Source: Clostridium disporicum | GTDB taxonomy: Bacteria > Bacillota > Clostridia > Clostridiales > Clostridiaceae | Reading direction: 5' to 3' | NCBI RefSeq assembly: GCF_001405015.1 | Contig: NZ_CYZX01000001.1 | Span: 186,001-250,000, forward strand | Length of the DNA: 64,000 bases | In this document: positions 32,958 to 42,397 of the stretch, piece by piece | Position numbering within the stretch: the stretch's first letter is position 1 | How the letters are laid out: every line of letters begins with the position of its first letter | Notes under the pieces: model-generated | The model's database searches: none | The model's input: only the letters and a program-made list of their open reading frames with translations | What the model was told of the DNA's origin: nothing | Position numbers and translations under genes: made by a program

Positions 32958-34238
32958 TTATAAATTTGGCTCATGAACAATATTTCCGTTTACATACCTA
33001 ACTTTAATATTCCTATAGTCACTATTATATATAAATTTTTGCAACCTTTCTTCTAATGTTAAATAATTAAAATTATCATCATTACTATCATCAATTACGA
33101 GAGCATCAAAATCATATCCTTCTTCAAAACTACCTACATTTCCAAAAAATTCTCCTCCACCTTTAGTGACTAAATAAAATATTTCAGCGGTCGTTAAAGG
33201 TAAATCTTTATGATTACTTTCAATCCATTTTAAATTTGATATTTGCATAGCATAAGCCATAACTTGGAACATTGATAAAGTATGACCACCTGAAATATCT
33301 GTAGCTAATCCAACTTTAATGCCATTTTCTATAAGTTTTCTAATAGGGGCTATACCACTCGATAAATTCACATTAGAAGTAGGACAATGAGCTACATAAA
33401 CATTTTGCTGCGCTAATAAGGATATTTCTTCTTCGGTTAAATGTACACAATGAGCCATAATGGTTTTTGTTTGTCCTAAAAGATTAGATGAATTATAAAC
33501 ACTTGCATAATTCGGCTCACTTGGGTATCTATCAGCAACCATATTAATTTCTCCTACATTTTCAGAAAGGTGAGATTGAACTGGAATATTATATTTCATA
33601 GCTAATTCCCCTAAGGATTTTAATAGCTTATCGCTGCAAGAAGGAACAAATCTTGGAGTAATTATAGGCTTTACAAGAGCATATTTATCTTTATACTCTT
33701 CAATTATTTCCACAGTATCATTTATAGATTTATTTGTATTTTCTATTAAAGTATCTGGAGAATTATAATCCATATTCACTTTTCCTATATAAGCTCCTAA
33801 TCCGGATTTATTAAACAAATCCATCAATAATTTACTACTTTCTTTATGAATAGTAGCAAAAATGCAACATCTTGTAGTTCCATGTTTCCATATCTCTTTA
33901 ATTAATTTAGAATATACTTTTTTTGCATATTCTAAATTATTATATTTGCTTTCTTCTGGAAAAGTATATGACTCCAACCAAGGTATAAGCTCTTTATCTA
34001 GCCCTAAACCTATATTAGGAAATTGAGGTGCATGTAAGTGCAAATCAACTAATCCAGGTATTATTAATAAATTGCTATAATCTACTACTTTTATATTTGA
34101 AAACTCGTCTGGTAGCTCTTCATAAACTCTCTTTACTTTATTTTCTTTAATTAATATATATCCATTATAAATAGTTTCAAAAGTTCCAAATTTTTTTGTA
34201 TATAAAATATCTCCTTTAACACAATAAATATTTGACAT
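32958..34238 (-). CDS. guaD: Guanine deaminase
   Basis: GuaD converts guanine to xanthine and ammonia, feeding purine catabolism. The 426-residue amidohydrolase shows the metal-binding HLH in IPGLVDLHLHAPQFPN, the guanine-deaminase-specific LIPWLESYTFPEE, then further metal ligands in QSHLSEN, AHCVHL and ATDISGG. It is a cytoplasmic zinc enzyme. ATG at 34238 has TAGGTGG about 6 nt upstream. It lies just downstream of the ygfK-type gene, the gene partnership known from E. coli and purine-fermenting clostridia. Confidence 0.92.
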   Translation of the reverse strand: MSNIYCVKGDILYTKKFGTFETIYNGYILIKENKVKRVYEELPDEFSNIKVVDYSNLLIIPGLVDLHLHAPQFPNIGLGLDKELIPWLESYTFPEESKYNNLEYAKKVYSKLIKEIWKHGTTRCCIFATIHKESSKLLMDLFNKSGLGAYIGKVNMDYNSPDTLIENTNKSINDTVEIIEEYKDKYALVKPIITPRFVPSCSDKLLKSLGELAMKYNIPVQSHLSENVGEINMVADRYPSEPNYASVYNSSNLLGQTKTIMAHCVHLTEEEISLLAQQNVYVAHCPTSNVNLSSGIAPIRKLIENGIKVGLATDISGGHTLSMFQVMAYAMQISNLKWIESNHKDLPLTTAEIFYLVTKGGGEFFGNVGSFEEGYDFDALVIDDSNDDNFNYLTLEERLQKFIYNSDYRNIKVRYVNGNIVHEPNL

Positions 34239-34291
34239 TATTACCACCTATATTCTTCAACCTAAGTATTAGGCTACTTATTTCAATATAT

Positions 34292-34330
34292 AAAAGGTGG
34301 AGATAAATAATATATACCTTCCCCCACCTT
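34292..34330 (-). terminator. Hairpin between the ygfK-type gene and guaD
   Basis: AAGGTGG and CCACCTT pair around a long A+T-rich loop, with TTTTATATA after the stem on the minus strand. It may end the ygfK-type transcript or attenuate guaD. Confidence 0.5.
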
Positions 34331-34336
34331 AATCCA

Positions 34337-37300
34337 TTAAATTATATAATTATAATTGTAAATACATGCTTTTATCATTTCTTCATATTCTTTTGAAATT
34401 TTATCATCTTCTCCTAATCTATACCTTACTATTAAACCATCTTCTTTTCTTACTTTAAATGTGTTAGAAGTTTTGTCTAATAATAAGAATCCTTTATTAT
34501 TACTATTATTAAAATCCTCTTCACTCCAGAAAAGCGTTAATTTATCTTTATAAGGATTTCCATTGTGAGGACAGAATACACCACAGTTTCCACATTCATT
34601 GCACATTCCATCTATATGAAGAACTTGATGTGAATTCAAAGTATTACTATTAACCTTAATTGAAAGATTTGCTCTATTTGGACATACATCTACACAAATC
34701 TCACAAATATTATCACAAGATAAACATCTAGTAGATTCAGCTTCATTTGAAATTGGTTCACTTATAATACCTTTTCTTAAATATAACGTACTTTCATCAA
34801 CTTTAACGACTTTATTCTTAAAATCATTCTTAATACCTACTTCTCTTAATATATTTTTTGCAACTAGTTTTCCATCAGCCATAGCTTGAACAATTGTTGA
34901 TGGCCCTGATTTCATATCACCTGCAACATATACATTTTTTATTGAAGTTTCATAGTATTCATTAATAACAGGATACCCCTTACTATTTAAAGTTATATTA
35001 TTCTTTTCAAGAAGTGTTGTATCAACAGTATCTCCTACTGCAAGAATTACAGTATCTGCAGCTATTTCTACATTTTTGTTAGTTTCTATAGGTCTTCTTC
35101 TTCCAGAATCATCCTTATCTCCTAGCTTTATTTTACTGCATATTAATTTTCCATTCTTTATTTCCTTAGGAGAAAGTAATTCTTTTATTTCTATTCCTTC
35201 TTCAATCAATAATTCTATCTCTTCTTTACTTGCAGGCATAAGATCTTTCGTCCTTCTATATATTACCGAAACGTTATCTACTCCATTTACTCTCTTGGCA
35301 GCTCTTGCAGCATCCATAGCCACATCTCCTCCACCAATGATACAAATATTTTTACCTAAGTTAATAGAAGCATTATTTTCTTTAAAATTCTCTAAGAATT
35401 CTAAAGCATGAATTGATTTATTATCATTATCTATAAGAGATACATTTAAAGGCTTCCAAGTACCAATAGCTAATACTACATAATCATAATCTTTTTTCAA
35501 ATCTTCTATTACAAAATTATCTTTTGCACCAAATTTAAAATTAACTCCATAATTTTTAATTAAATTAAAATCTTTTTCTATAATAGATTGTGCAATTCTA
35601 AATTCAGGTATTACATATTGAATAACTCCATAAGGCTTTTCGCGTTTTTCAAATACGGTCACATCTACGCCATTTCTTCTTAAATATGCAGCAGTAGCAA
35701 GTCCAGCTACACCGGCACCAATTACAGCTACTTTTTTATTACTAATAATTGAAGATACTTTTAGTTTGCTTACATATTTATCTTGTGCATTAACTACAGC
35801 AATATTTTTCATATTTCTAATAGAAACGGATTTATCATAATCTAATCTAGTGCATTTAGTTTGGCAATTGTGATTACATATAGTAGCTGTTATAGCGGGT
35901 GAAATATTATCATTAACAATAACTTCAAATGCTTCATCATATTTCTCTTCTCCAACTAATGAAACGTATTGAGGTATTTGTTGATTAATTGGGCATCCTT
36001 TATTACATGGAGCTATTGCACAATCAAATATTGGTAAATCCGATTTTATTTTTCTATTATTAACTTCTCTCCATTCTTTTTTATAGTGTTTATTATTTAT
36101 TACAGTAGTCGATAGTCTTTCTAGTAATTCTAAATTAATTTTATCTTTCATTTTCGAGTTGATTGCTTCAGTCTTTTTTGCAAGTTGATGAATTCTTTCA
36201 TATCCACCTGGTTTTAACAGAGTTGTTGCAAAAGTTATTGGAAATATTCCTGTTGAATATATCTCTGCAATATTAAATAAATCTGCACCACCAGAGTACG
36301 ATATTTTTAAATCTCCATCAAATTCTTTAGCAAGCTTATAAGCTAACGTAATAGAAAGAGCAAATAGTGATCTACCTGACATGTACATTTCTTCACCTGG
36401 TAGTTCATTATTGGTAATCTTAGTAGGCAGCGTATTAGTTAACTTTACTCCAATTTCTAAATTTAATCCTTTTGCTACTGATTTAAGTCTACTAAGCATA
36501 CTAATTGCATCATCAAATTGTAAATCGTTTTTAAAATGATGAGAGTTTAAAGTTATATATTTATAACCCATAGTATCAAATGTATTTCTAACAAACTCTT
36601 CTCCTAAAAGAGTAGGATTCATCTTAATAAATGTATTTAATCTCTTCTCATTTAATAGATAGTTAGCTATTCTTTCAATTTCTTCTGGAGGACATCCATG
36701 TAATGTTGATAAAGTAATAGAGCTGCAAACTCTACTAGATATATTATCTAAATCGTCCACATTAAAATTTTTAAATTTATCTAAATTATTTATAATGACA
36801 TTTTTACATTCATTCCATACATCTGTTGAAGAGGCATCTATCATTTCATCGATAAATTTATTAACCTTTGGAGATTTTATTCCCTCTAGGTCATATCCTA
36901 CGCTCATATTAAAAATAAAATCTCTAGTATTGCTTAAACCTAATTCCTTCATTAATACATGTAGTAAGAACCAAGCTTTTACATACTCATCATAAGCACT
37001 AGGAACAGTAAGCTCTGTTGACCATTCTACATTATAACATTCATCTTGAGCATAAATGCAAGGTTTTGAAACCGGTAAATCTTTACCATCTAAAATTTGA
37101 ACTGTTTTTAACTCTATAAATCTACTTCCAGTTAGGTAGGCTGCCACAATATTTTGTGTTAATTGTGAATGAGGTCCTGCAGCTGGGCCTATGCATGTTG
37201 AAATATTTTCTCCTAAAATATTTATAGATGATTTTGAAACATTTTTATAAAACTTCTTTTTATTTATTCCAAATATTGTACCTTTTAATTTATGTTCATT

Positions 37301-37354
37301 CAAAACCCAATGTAATAATTTTTCAAAAGGAATTGGTGTCATTTTATCTCCCAT
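34337..37354 (-). CDS. ygfK: YgfK-type iron-sulfur flavoprotein ('putative selenate reductase subunit')
   Basis: The 1005-residue protein has a dihydropyrimidine-dehydrogenase-like N-terminal part (about 1-430, with GPAAGPHSQLTQN), a Cys-rich segment CAIAPCNKGCPINQQIPQY (about 447-465), a GltD-like dinucleotide domain with GAGVAGLATAAYLRRNGV (about 540) and GGGDVAMDAARAAKR (about 673), and a C-terminal ferredoxin-like pair of Cys motifs (CDNICEICVDVC near 880 and CNECGNCGVFC near 916). The start MGDKMTPIPFE matches the known E. coli YgfK start (MGDIMRPIPFE). YgfK occurs with selenium-dependent molybdenum hydroxylases and guaD; it probably passes electrons between NAD(P)H and such an enzyme, though selenate reduction is not proven. 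Confidence 0.88.
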   Translation of the reverse strand: MGDKMTPIPFEKLLHWVLNEHKLKGTIFGINKKKFYKNVSKSSINILGENISTCIGPAAGPHSQLTQNIVAAYLTGSRFIELKTVQILDGKDLPVSKPCIYAQDECYNVEWSTELTVPSAYDEYVKAWFLLHVLMKELGLSNTRDFIFNMSVGYDLEGIKSPKVNKFIDEMIDASSTDVWNECKNVIINNLDKFKNFNVDDLDNISSRVCSSITLSTLHGCPPEEIERIANYLLNEKRLNTFIKMNPTLLGEEFVRNTFDTMGYKYITLNSHHFKNDLQFDDAISMLSRLKSVAKGLNLEIGVKLTNTLPTKITNNELPGEEMYMSGRSLFALSITLAYKLAKEFDGDLKISYSGGADLFNIAEIYSTGIFPITFATTLLKPGGYERIHQLAKKTEAINSKMKDKINLELLERLSTTVINNKHYKKEWREVNNRKIKSDLPIFDCAIAPCNKGCPINQQIPQYVSLVGEEKYDEAFEVIVNDNISPAITATICNHNCQTKCTRLDYDKSVSIRNMKNIAVVNAQDKYVSKLKVSSIISNKKVAVIGAGVAGLATAAYLRRNGVDVTVFEKREKPYGVIQYVIPEFRIAQSIIEKDFNLIKNYGVNFKFGAKDNFVIEDLKKDYDYVVLAIGTWKPLNVSLIDNDNKSIHALEFLENFKENNASINLGKNICIIGGGDVAMDAARAAKRVNGVDNVSVIYRRTKDLMPASKEEIELLIEEGIEIKELLSPKEIKNGKLICSKIKLGDKDDSGRRRPIETNKNVEIAADTVILAVGDTVDTTLLEKNNITLNSKGYPVINEYYETSIKNVYVAGDMKSGPSTIVQAMADGKLVAKNILREVGIKNDFKNKVVKVDESTLYLRKGIISEPISNEAESTRCLSCDNICEICVDVCPNRANLSIKVNSNTLNSHQVLHIDGMCNECGNCGVFCPHNGNPYKDKLTLFWSEEDFNNSNNKGFLLLDKTSNTFKVRKEDGLIVRYRLGEDDKISKEYEEMIKACIYNYNYII

Positions 37355-37384
37355 TTTAAATTTTACCCCCTAAATATATTAATA

Positions 37385-37405
37385 ACTCTAAATAACTTTT
37401 AGAGT
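37385..37405 (-). other. Small hairpin upstream of the ygfK-type gene
   Basis: ACTCTAAA and TTTAGAGT pair in a perfect 8-bp stem with a 5-nt loop, between the 16-codon ORF and the ygfK start. It may be an attenuator or mRNA stabiliser. Confidence 0.4.
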
Positions 37406-37428
37406 ACTTAGATTTACTAGTTATTTTC

Positions 37429-37479
37429 TTATATGGCATCTGACCTAGTAACAATTTCCCCTATAACATTAAAATTCAT
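37429..37479 (-). pseudogene. Sixteen-codon ORF resembling the start of a xanthine-dehydrogenase Mo subunit
   Basis: On the minus strand an ATG with a strong GGGAGG 6 nt upstream opens MNFNVIGEIVTRSDAI and stops at TAA. The pattern VIG-x-x-V-x-R-x-D-A is how molybdopterin subunits of xanthine dehydrogenase-type enzymes begin, normally followed by the DKVTG segment. Here the frame ends immediately, and the ygfK-type gene starts 75 bp later. The simplest reading is a deletion remnant with its original ribosome binding site. A genuine leader peptide is the alternative. Confidence 0.45.
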
Positions 37480-37715
37480 TTTATCCTCCCTATAGATTTA
37501 ATGTACATCAATATAATAGATACGTTTACATAGTGTTTTATATGCATATATAGATAATAAAATTCAAATATATACACATATATATTACCATTAATTTACA
37601 AATAAATAAACTAAAAAACTTTTCCATAAATCCCTCATTAAATTAATAAATTTATATCATAAATTTTATTTAACTTAATAAATATTATATAGAGTGAAAT
37701 ATAAGGAGTGATTTT

Positions 37716-38237
37716 ATGGAGAACTTGTTATATACATCATCACCTATGGATGTAATAAATTATATTAAAACCATAAACAAAAACTATGAGATTTGGATTG
37801 ATTTCAAAGATGAAATAAAGTATATAGATCCCGAAGGAATGATAATAAAACAAAATATAGTAGACCCTATTAAAATTACTTATTCTAATATAAATCCAAT
37901 ATTTAAAATATATAGAAGAAATAAAAATTGTTGTATTTTAAAAATTATTATACCTGAATTCACAATAACATTTCCTAATTTACACAATCTTACTTATACC
38001 TTTTTAGAGAATAGTTTAGATTTACATTTAAACTTACTTCATTTTACTGTTGAATATTCTGATATAGATAGTTATTTTGATAATGGATTAGAACAATATT
38101 TAAAGAGAACAGTAGATTCAATATTGCATCAACAATTTATATCTGATAATGGCTATACATTAAAATGTAGCAATTATACTACTTATGTATATAGTGTTAT
38201 TCAGAGTAATAAAAAGAGAAAAAATAATTTATCATAA
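37716..38237 (+). CDS. Hypothetical protein, 173 residues
   Basis: No family recognised. The sequence alternates beta-like strands (ITYSNINPIFKIYRR, ILKIIIPEFTITFPN) with a C-terminal helix, contains five Cys, and has no signal or membrane segment. AAGGAGTG sits 7 nt before the ATG and a perfect terminator follows, so expression as a single gene is likely. Confidence 0.65.
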   Translation: MENLLYTSSPMDVINYIKTINKNYEIWIDFKDEIKYIDPEGMIIKQNIVDPIKITYSNINPIFKIYRRNKNCCILKIIIPEFTITFPNLHNLTYTFLENSLDLHLNLLHFTVEYSDIDSYFDNGLEQYLKRTVDSILHQQFISDNGYTLKCSNYTTYVYSVIQSNKKRKNNLS

Positions 38238-38271
38238 ATTACTTAACAAAAGTATAAAAAAAGAAAATGTG

Positions 38272-38300
38272 CTATCCAATAATTTGAATAGCACATTTCT
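38272..38300 (+). terminator. Terminator after the 173-residue protein gene
   Basis: AAATGTGCTAT and ATAGCACATTT form an 11-bp stem with an A+T-rich loop, with A- and T-rich flanks. Confidence 0.75.
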
Positions 38301-38433
38301 TAATTAACTTTTAATTAATAATCAATAGCATTGAAACGTAGTTTAACTATATAGTGTTCCAACCTACATAGTTACTATATATACTATACCATATTTTCAA
38401 TTAAAATAAAGATTTATTTTTACTATTATATAG

Positions 38434-38910
38434 TTATTTTAAATTTGATATTGTTATATTTGCTAAATTTAAATTTAAGGTAATTTCTTTATTTATTAAT
38501 TTAACACTTTCGATATATAAATCATTTATATGAACCTTTTGACTTTCATCACAAATACTATTTAATATCTTTTCTAGTTCAATTTTAAATGTGTTACTGT
38601 CATATGTTATTCCATCAATAGAAGTTATTGAATTTATAATAAGATTCATAGATTTTTTTACTAAAGGATTAGTAATATCTTTTTTTGCTAGTTTAAAATC
38701 TACTACTTTAATGTAAACTATATTATTATTAACTGGTAATAGTGCTAGCTTAGCTTCAAAATCAACATTTAGCCCTACTACCCTATATGACCCACCAATA
38801 ATTATATTATCAGTAATTTCTACTTTGTTTATAGTAACTTTATCTAATAACTTACATATGCTTAATATATCATCTTTTGATAATGTCCATACTAAATTTT
38901 TAAATTTCAT
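38434..38910 (-). CDS. Hypothetical protein, 158 residues
   Basis: No family recognised. It is a soluble, Ile/Lys/Asn-rich protein with repeating hydrophobic strands (IIIGGSYRVVGLNVDFEAKLALL) that could form a beta-sandwich or lipid-binding-like fold. GAGGTGATATT precedes the ATG. It is 68 bp downstream of the molybdopterin oxidoreductase gene on the same strand, so co-transcription is possible. Confidence 0.6.
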   Translation of the reverse strand: MKFKNLVWTLSKDDILSICKLLDKVTINKVEITDNIIIGGSYRVVGLNVDFEAKLALLPVNNNIVYIKVVDFKLAKKDITNPLVKKSMNLIINSITSIDGITYDSNTFKIELEKILNSICDESQKVHINDLYIESVKLINKEITLNLNLANITISNLK

Positions 38911-38978
38911 ATAATATCACCTCTCTATCTATATATATATTTATTTATAAACAGTTTGTAATATTATATAAAAATAAT

Positions 38979-40970
38979 TTAAATTTTTTCTATTTGTATA
39001 AAGGTTTCATTGTAGGTAACTTGTCCACCAATATCAGAGATTTCTGATACTGTTATAAAGTTTGGATTACCATGTTTTTCCCACCAACCTACGTACATCA
39101 TAGCAATGTTATCAGCAATAGATTCATCAATACTTACTTCTGCTTTTATCGATCCATTTTCAGATTTTAATCTTACAACTTCTTTATCATAAACAAAAAT
39201 ATTATTTGCCATTTTTTTATTTATGTATACTTTAGAAATAGATTTTTTATCCATCATATGCTGGCTAAAAAGCGTCTCTTTACTATGATTTGTTAAAAGT
39301 CTAAAATTATTTTTATTATTAACTGTAAATGCTTCTGGTTTTATATCAATTTCGAACTTTCCTGAAGATGTTAAAAATTTATTGTCACTCCACGGTATAC
39401 TATCCTGTAAGGTTATATATGAATTTTTAATTTTATCTAAGCTAATATCTTTATAATGCTCTTTAAGAGGAGCAATAACCTTATTTAAATACTCTTTTTT
39501 AGATACATTAGGATAATCTATCAAATTAAGCTTTTTTGCTAACTCTCTAAAAAAATAATACTCATCCATAAATTTATTCTTTGGTTCAATAATTTTTTCA
39601 TTATAAATTATATATGGATTCATCATTGAACTAAATAATAAGTCTTCACTTTCTAAACTACTTGTAGTAGGAATAAACAAATCACATACTTGAGCAGTAT
39701 CCGTCATAAACATATCAAAACAAACTTTAAACTCTATTTTAGAAAATGCTTTTTTTAGATTATTCAAGTCAGGTAGTTGATTTAATAAATTACTCTTGGT
39801 AATTACAGCCATCTTTAATGATTCTCTATACTCCTCACTTAAATCATTACTATTTTTAGAATAAATATTTTCTCTATAAGTATCATTATGATTTATAGTA
39901 TCATTTATAAAGTCTGCTAAGTGACTTGCATAAAAATATCTATTATTAGCATAATTATAGCTTTTATACGGATCAGTATCTAAAACAGATGCAAAAGTCT
40001 TATTTGCATAGTTTACACCACCGCCTGATATCCCAATTTGACCTGTAATAGCACCTAATGTATCAATTGCTCTAATTGTATTTCCACCGTTACTATATTT
40101 TTGTAACCCATAACCTAGTAAAATAGTAGAATATTTATCTGTGTATATATTAGCTAATTTCTCTATTTCTTCTAAAGAAACACCAGATTTTTTAACAAGA
40201 TCTAAATACTTAAGTGATTTCAAATAAGATCTATATCTATCAAATCCATTTACATAACTCTCTACATAATTCAAATCACATAAATTATTTTCAACTATAT
40301 ATTTTCCTATAGCAAGTGCTAGTGCACAATCTCCACCTGGATTTACTCTTATATACTTGTCAGAAATTTTAGCCGTATCTGTATATATTGGATCAATAAC
40401 AATTATCTTGCTACCATTTGCTTTGGCCTTCTTTATCATTTGCATTGTGTGAATAGTAGTATTTGCAGGATTTTTACCCCATATAAATATGTTATTACTG
40501 TTAATCATATCTTCTAATGAATGACTTTTAGAACTTCCAAAATCAAGTTTTTGTGCTGCAATTCCAGCACTCCAACAAGGTCCCCCTTTACTTTTAGATA
40601 CTCCTCCATAGAAATTAAAAAATATATCTCCAATACTTTTTAGTAAAGATCCGTTGCCATATTGTTCATAATACATAATAGATCTTGTAGAATATTTTTC
40701 TTTATAAAAAGATAATTTTTCAGATAGAATATCTAATGCTTCTTCAAAATTAATCTCTTTCCATTTACCATTTACTTTAATTAAAGGACTATATATTCTC
40801 TTTGGATGATTTAATCTTTCTAAATGAGCTAATCCTTTTTTACATATGAATCCTTTTGTATATGGATGCTCCTTATCACCTTGAATTTTTATATTATTGC
40901 CATCTTTATAAACATTAAACTTACAACAATCAGCACAATCTAAAGTACAACCATGGCTAAATTTCTTCAT
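38979..40970 (-). CDS. Stand-alone molybdopterin-dependent oxidoreductase
   Basis: The 663-residue protein belongs to the DMSO-reductase/formate-dehydrogenase family. It has an N-terminal [4Fe-4S] site (HGCTLDCADCC with a later FICKKG), bis-MGD domains with NPANTTIHTMQMI and GGDCALALAIGKYI, and a C-terminal MGD-capping domain ending GWWEKHGNPNF. Cys in GGPCWSAG is a plausible Mo ligand; no in-frame TGA selenocysteine is needed. No Tat signal is present, so it is cytoplasmic. No small electron-transfer subunit or membrane anchor gene is adjacent. It may resemble Bacillus YoaE-type proteins; its substrate is unknown. AAAGGTG precedes the ATG. Confidence 0.85.
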   Translation of the reverse strand: MKKFSHGCTLDCADCCKFNVYKDGNNIKIQGDKEHPYTKGFICKKGLAHLERLNHPKRIYSPLIKVNGKWKEINFEEALDILSEKLSFYKEKYSTRSIMYYEQYGNGSLLKSIGDIFFNFYGGVSKSKGGPCWSAGIAAQKLDFGSSKSHSLEDMINSNNIFIWGKNPANTTIHTMQMIKKAKANGSKIIVIDPIYTDTAKISDKYIRVNPGGDCALALAIGKYIVENNLCDLNYVESYVNGFDRYRSYLKSLKYLDLVKKSGVSLEEIEKLANIYTDKYSTILLGYGLQKYSNGGNTIRAIDTLGAITGQIGISGGGVNYANKTFASVLDTDPYKSYNYANNRYFYASHLADFINDTINHNDTYRENIYSKNSNDLSEEYRESLKMAVITKSNLLNQLPDLNNLKKAFSKIEFKVCFDMFMTDTAQVCDLFIPTTSSLESEDLLFSSMMNPYIIYNEKIIEPKNKFMDEYYFFRELAKKLNLIDYPNVSKKEYLNKVIAPLKEHYKDISLDKIKNSYITLQDSIPWSDNKFLTSSGKFEIDIKPEAFTVNNKNNFRLLTNHSKETLFSQHMMDKKSISKVYINKKMANNIFVYDKEVVRLKSENGSIKAEVSIDESIADNIAMMYVGWWEKHGNPNFITVSEISDIGGQVTYNETFIQIEKI

Positions 40971-41024
40971 CTAAACACACCTTTACTATTTTAAAATTTT
41001 TATAACTCTAATTTTATCGTATTA

Positions 41025-41963
41025 TTATTGACTATTAACTGCAATTGTTATATACCTTGTAAACCTATTTTTAACAATTGTACCTTTATCTATAACTTTA
41101 AAACCTTCTTGCATAAGTTCTTTATCCATATCTTCAAAACTTATTAAAATCACTTTTTCTGCAATCTTTCTACTGGTCTTAATAATTTTAACTTGCTCTT
41201 CATAAGTTATAGGGGAAAATATCCCATAAGGTATATCAATTATAGCTATATCGTATTTTTCTTTTAAGTTATGCATATCATTACAAATAATAATATCTCT
41301 ATCATATCCAAAGAACTCAATATTATTTCTTGCATTATGAGCTATTTGCTTACTTATTTCAATACCTTTAATATCTATACCCAAGTCAAGTCCCTCTAAA
41401 ACAACTGTACCAATACCACAACATGGATCTATAACTTTACTATCTAGATTATTTTGAACTGCTATGTTTATTATTGCTCTAGCCATTTTTAAACTTAATC
41501 CGTTAGAATAGGAGTGAGGCATTTTATCAAACCGTTGCCAAGATAAATCATTCTTTTCATATTCTCCAAATATATAGTTATTATTAATTTTTGTAATAGC
41601 TAAGTTTACCTTAGGATTATGTATGTCAGGAAATCCTATTATTACAAATCCAATCTCTTTTACTGCTTGTAATCTTTGATTATAATCTATATCATCATAA
41701 TCCGACTTAATATAATTTACTTTAAAGTCGTTATAAGCAATTTTATTATCTCTTATATGCTCTACTATATTATCTATATCTATTGATGAATAAATAATTG
41801 ATATTTTATGTTTAATAAAAGCACTCCTTGATGGTTTTATATTCACTTTAGAATAAATATATTTTTCCTTTGGTACATTGCCAAATATATATTTCATTTC
41901 CATATCGCATAAGCTTTTCTCATAGTCTTGATAATTTATTATATATAAGTACTCTTTTATCAT
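41025..41963 (-). CDS. UPF0020/TRM11-type RNA methyltransferase
   Basis: The C-terminal half is a Rossmann-fold SAM methyltransferase with motif I DPCCGIGTVVLEGL (about 182-195) and motif IV DIPYG, a variant of the (D/N)PPY motif of N2-guanine RNA methylases such as Trm11/Trm14. The N-terminal half lacks an obvious THUMP domain but contains the KxGF-like and FDKMPHSYSNGLSLKMARAII segment typical of the family. The 312-residue product is likely a tRNA or rRNA methyltransferase; the target is not identified. ATG at 41963 has GAGGAG 7 nt upstream; the GTG at 41978 overlaps that site. Confidence 0.8.
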   Translation of the reverse strand: MIKEYLYIINYQDYEKSLCDMEMKYIFGNVPKEKYIYSKVNIKPSRSAFIKHKISIIYSSIDIDNIVEHIRDNKIAYNDFKVNYIKSDYDDIDYNQRLQAVKEIGFVIIGFPDIHNPKVNLAITKINNNYIFGEYEKNDLSWQRFDKMPHSYSNGLSLKMARAIINIAVQNNLDSKVIDPCCGIGTVVLEGLDLGIDIKGIEISKQIAHNARNNIEFFGYDRDIIICNDMHNLKEKYDIAIIDIPYGIFSPITYEEQVKIIKTSRKIAEKVILISFEDMDKELMQEGFKVIDKGTIVKNRFTRYITIAVNSQ

Positions 41964-42096
41964 CGAGTTTCTCCTCACTTAATTTAATAATGAAACTCTT
42001 TCTACTATAGTAAAATGAGTACATTTTAGTATTTTCATTTGTATATTGTACCATAAAACAATAGATTTACTAATATAAATAATAACTAATATAATA

Positions 42097-42131
42097 AAAA
42101 GCCTCTAAATCTAATTTGATTCAAAGGCTTT
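42097..42131 (-). terminator. Terminator after the 64-residue protein gene
   Basis: AAAGCCT-AAATC and GATT-AGGCTTT pair with mismatches 4 bp after the stop codon, with a T-run on the minus strand. Confidence 0.7.
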
Positions 42132-42134
42132 CTA

Positions 42135-42329
42135 TTATTTATATAAATTATCTTCTATTATCTTATTTGCAATTAATCCTATGTTTACTTCTTTTATATC
42201 CATATATACATCAATAATTCTATCAACTAAAGTTACTTCAACATAATTTACAACTTCACCGCTCTCATCTGTGTATGTTATTATGTCGTAAGTTATTATC
42301 TCATCTTTAAGCGCTTTTTTAGAAATCAT
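42135..42329 (-). CDS. Small hypothetical protein, 64 residues
   Basis: No family recognised. A soluble, acidic protein with beta-like IITYTDESGEVVNYVEVTLVD and a C-terminal helix. It has a strong AGGAGG 6 nt before the ATG and a terminator, so it is probably expressed. It follows the purine permease gene by 68 bp. Confidence 0.65.
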   Translation of the reverse strand: MISKKALKDEIITYDIITYTDESGEVVNYVEVTLVDRIIDVYMDIKEVNIGLIANKIIEDNLYK

Positions 42330-42397
42330 CTTTTTCCTCCTATGTTTTATATTTATTGATTATATCATAAAAACCATAAAAAATAATATATAGTTTT

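Larger units (their letters stand above)
37355..37715. other. Divergent intergenic region without intact gene
   Basis: This 361-bp A+T-rich gap separates the ygfK-type gene (-) from the hypothetical gene at 37716 (+). It contains the hairpin at 37385, the 16-codon ORF at 37429-37479 and, beyond it, promoter-like A+T-rich DNA. No purine-riboswitch core or other known RNA motif was seen. Confidence 0.6.

Noticed and set aside
38301..38433. Structured RNA with repeated ACTATATA stretches
   Set aside because: No consistent stem or known motif could be drawn; the repeats are short and A+T-rich.
38979..40970. Selenocysteine-containing formate dehydrogenase
   Set aside because: No in-frame TGA is present and a Cys is available at the ligand position; selD likewise has a Cys codon and no TGA.
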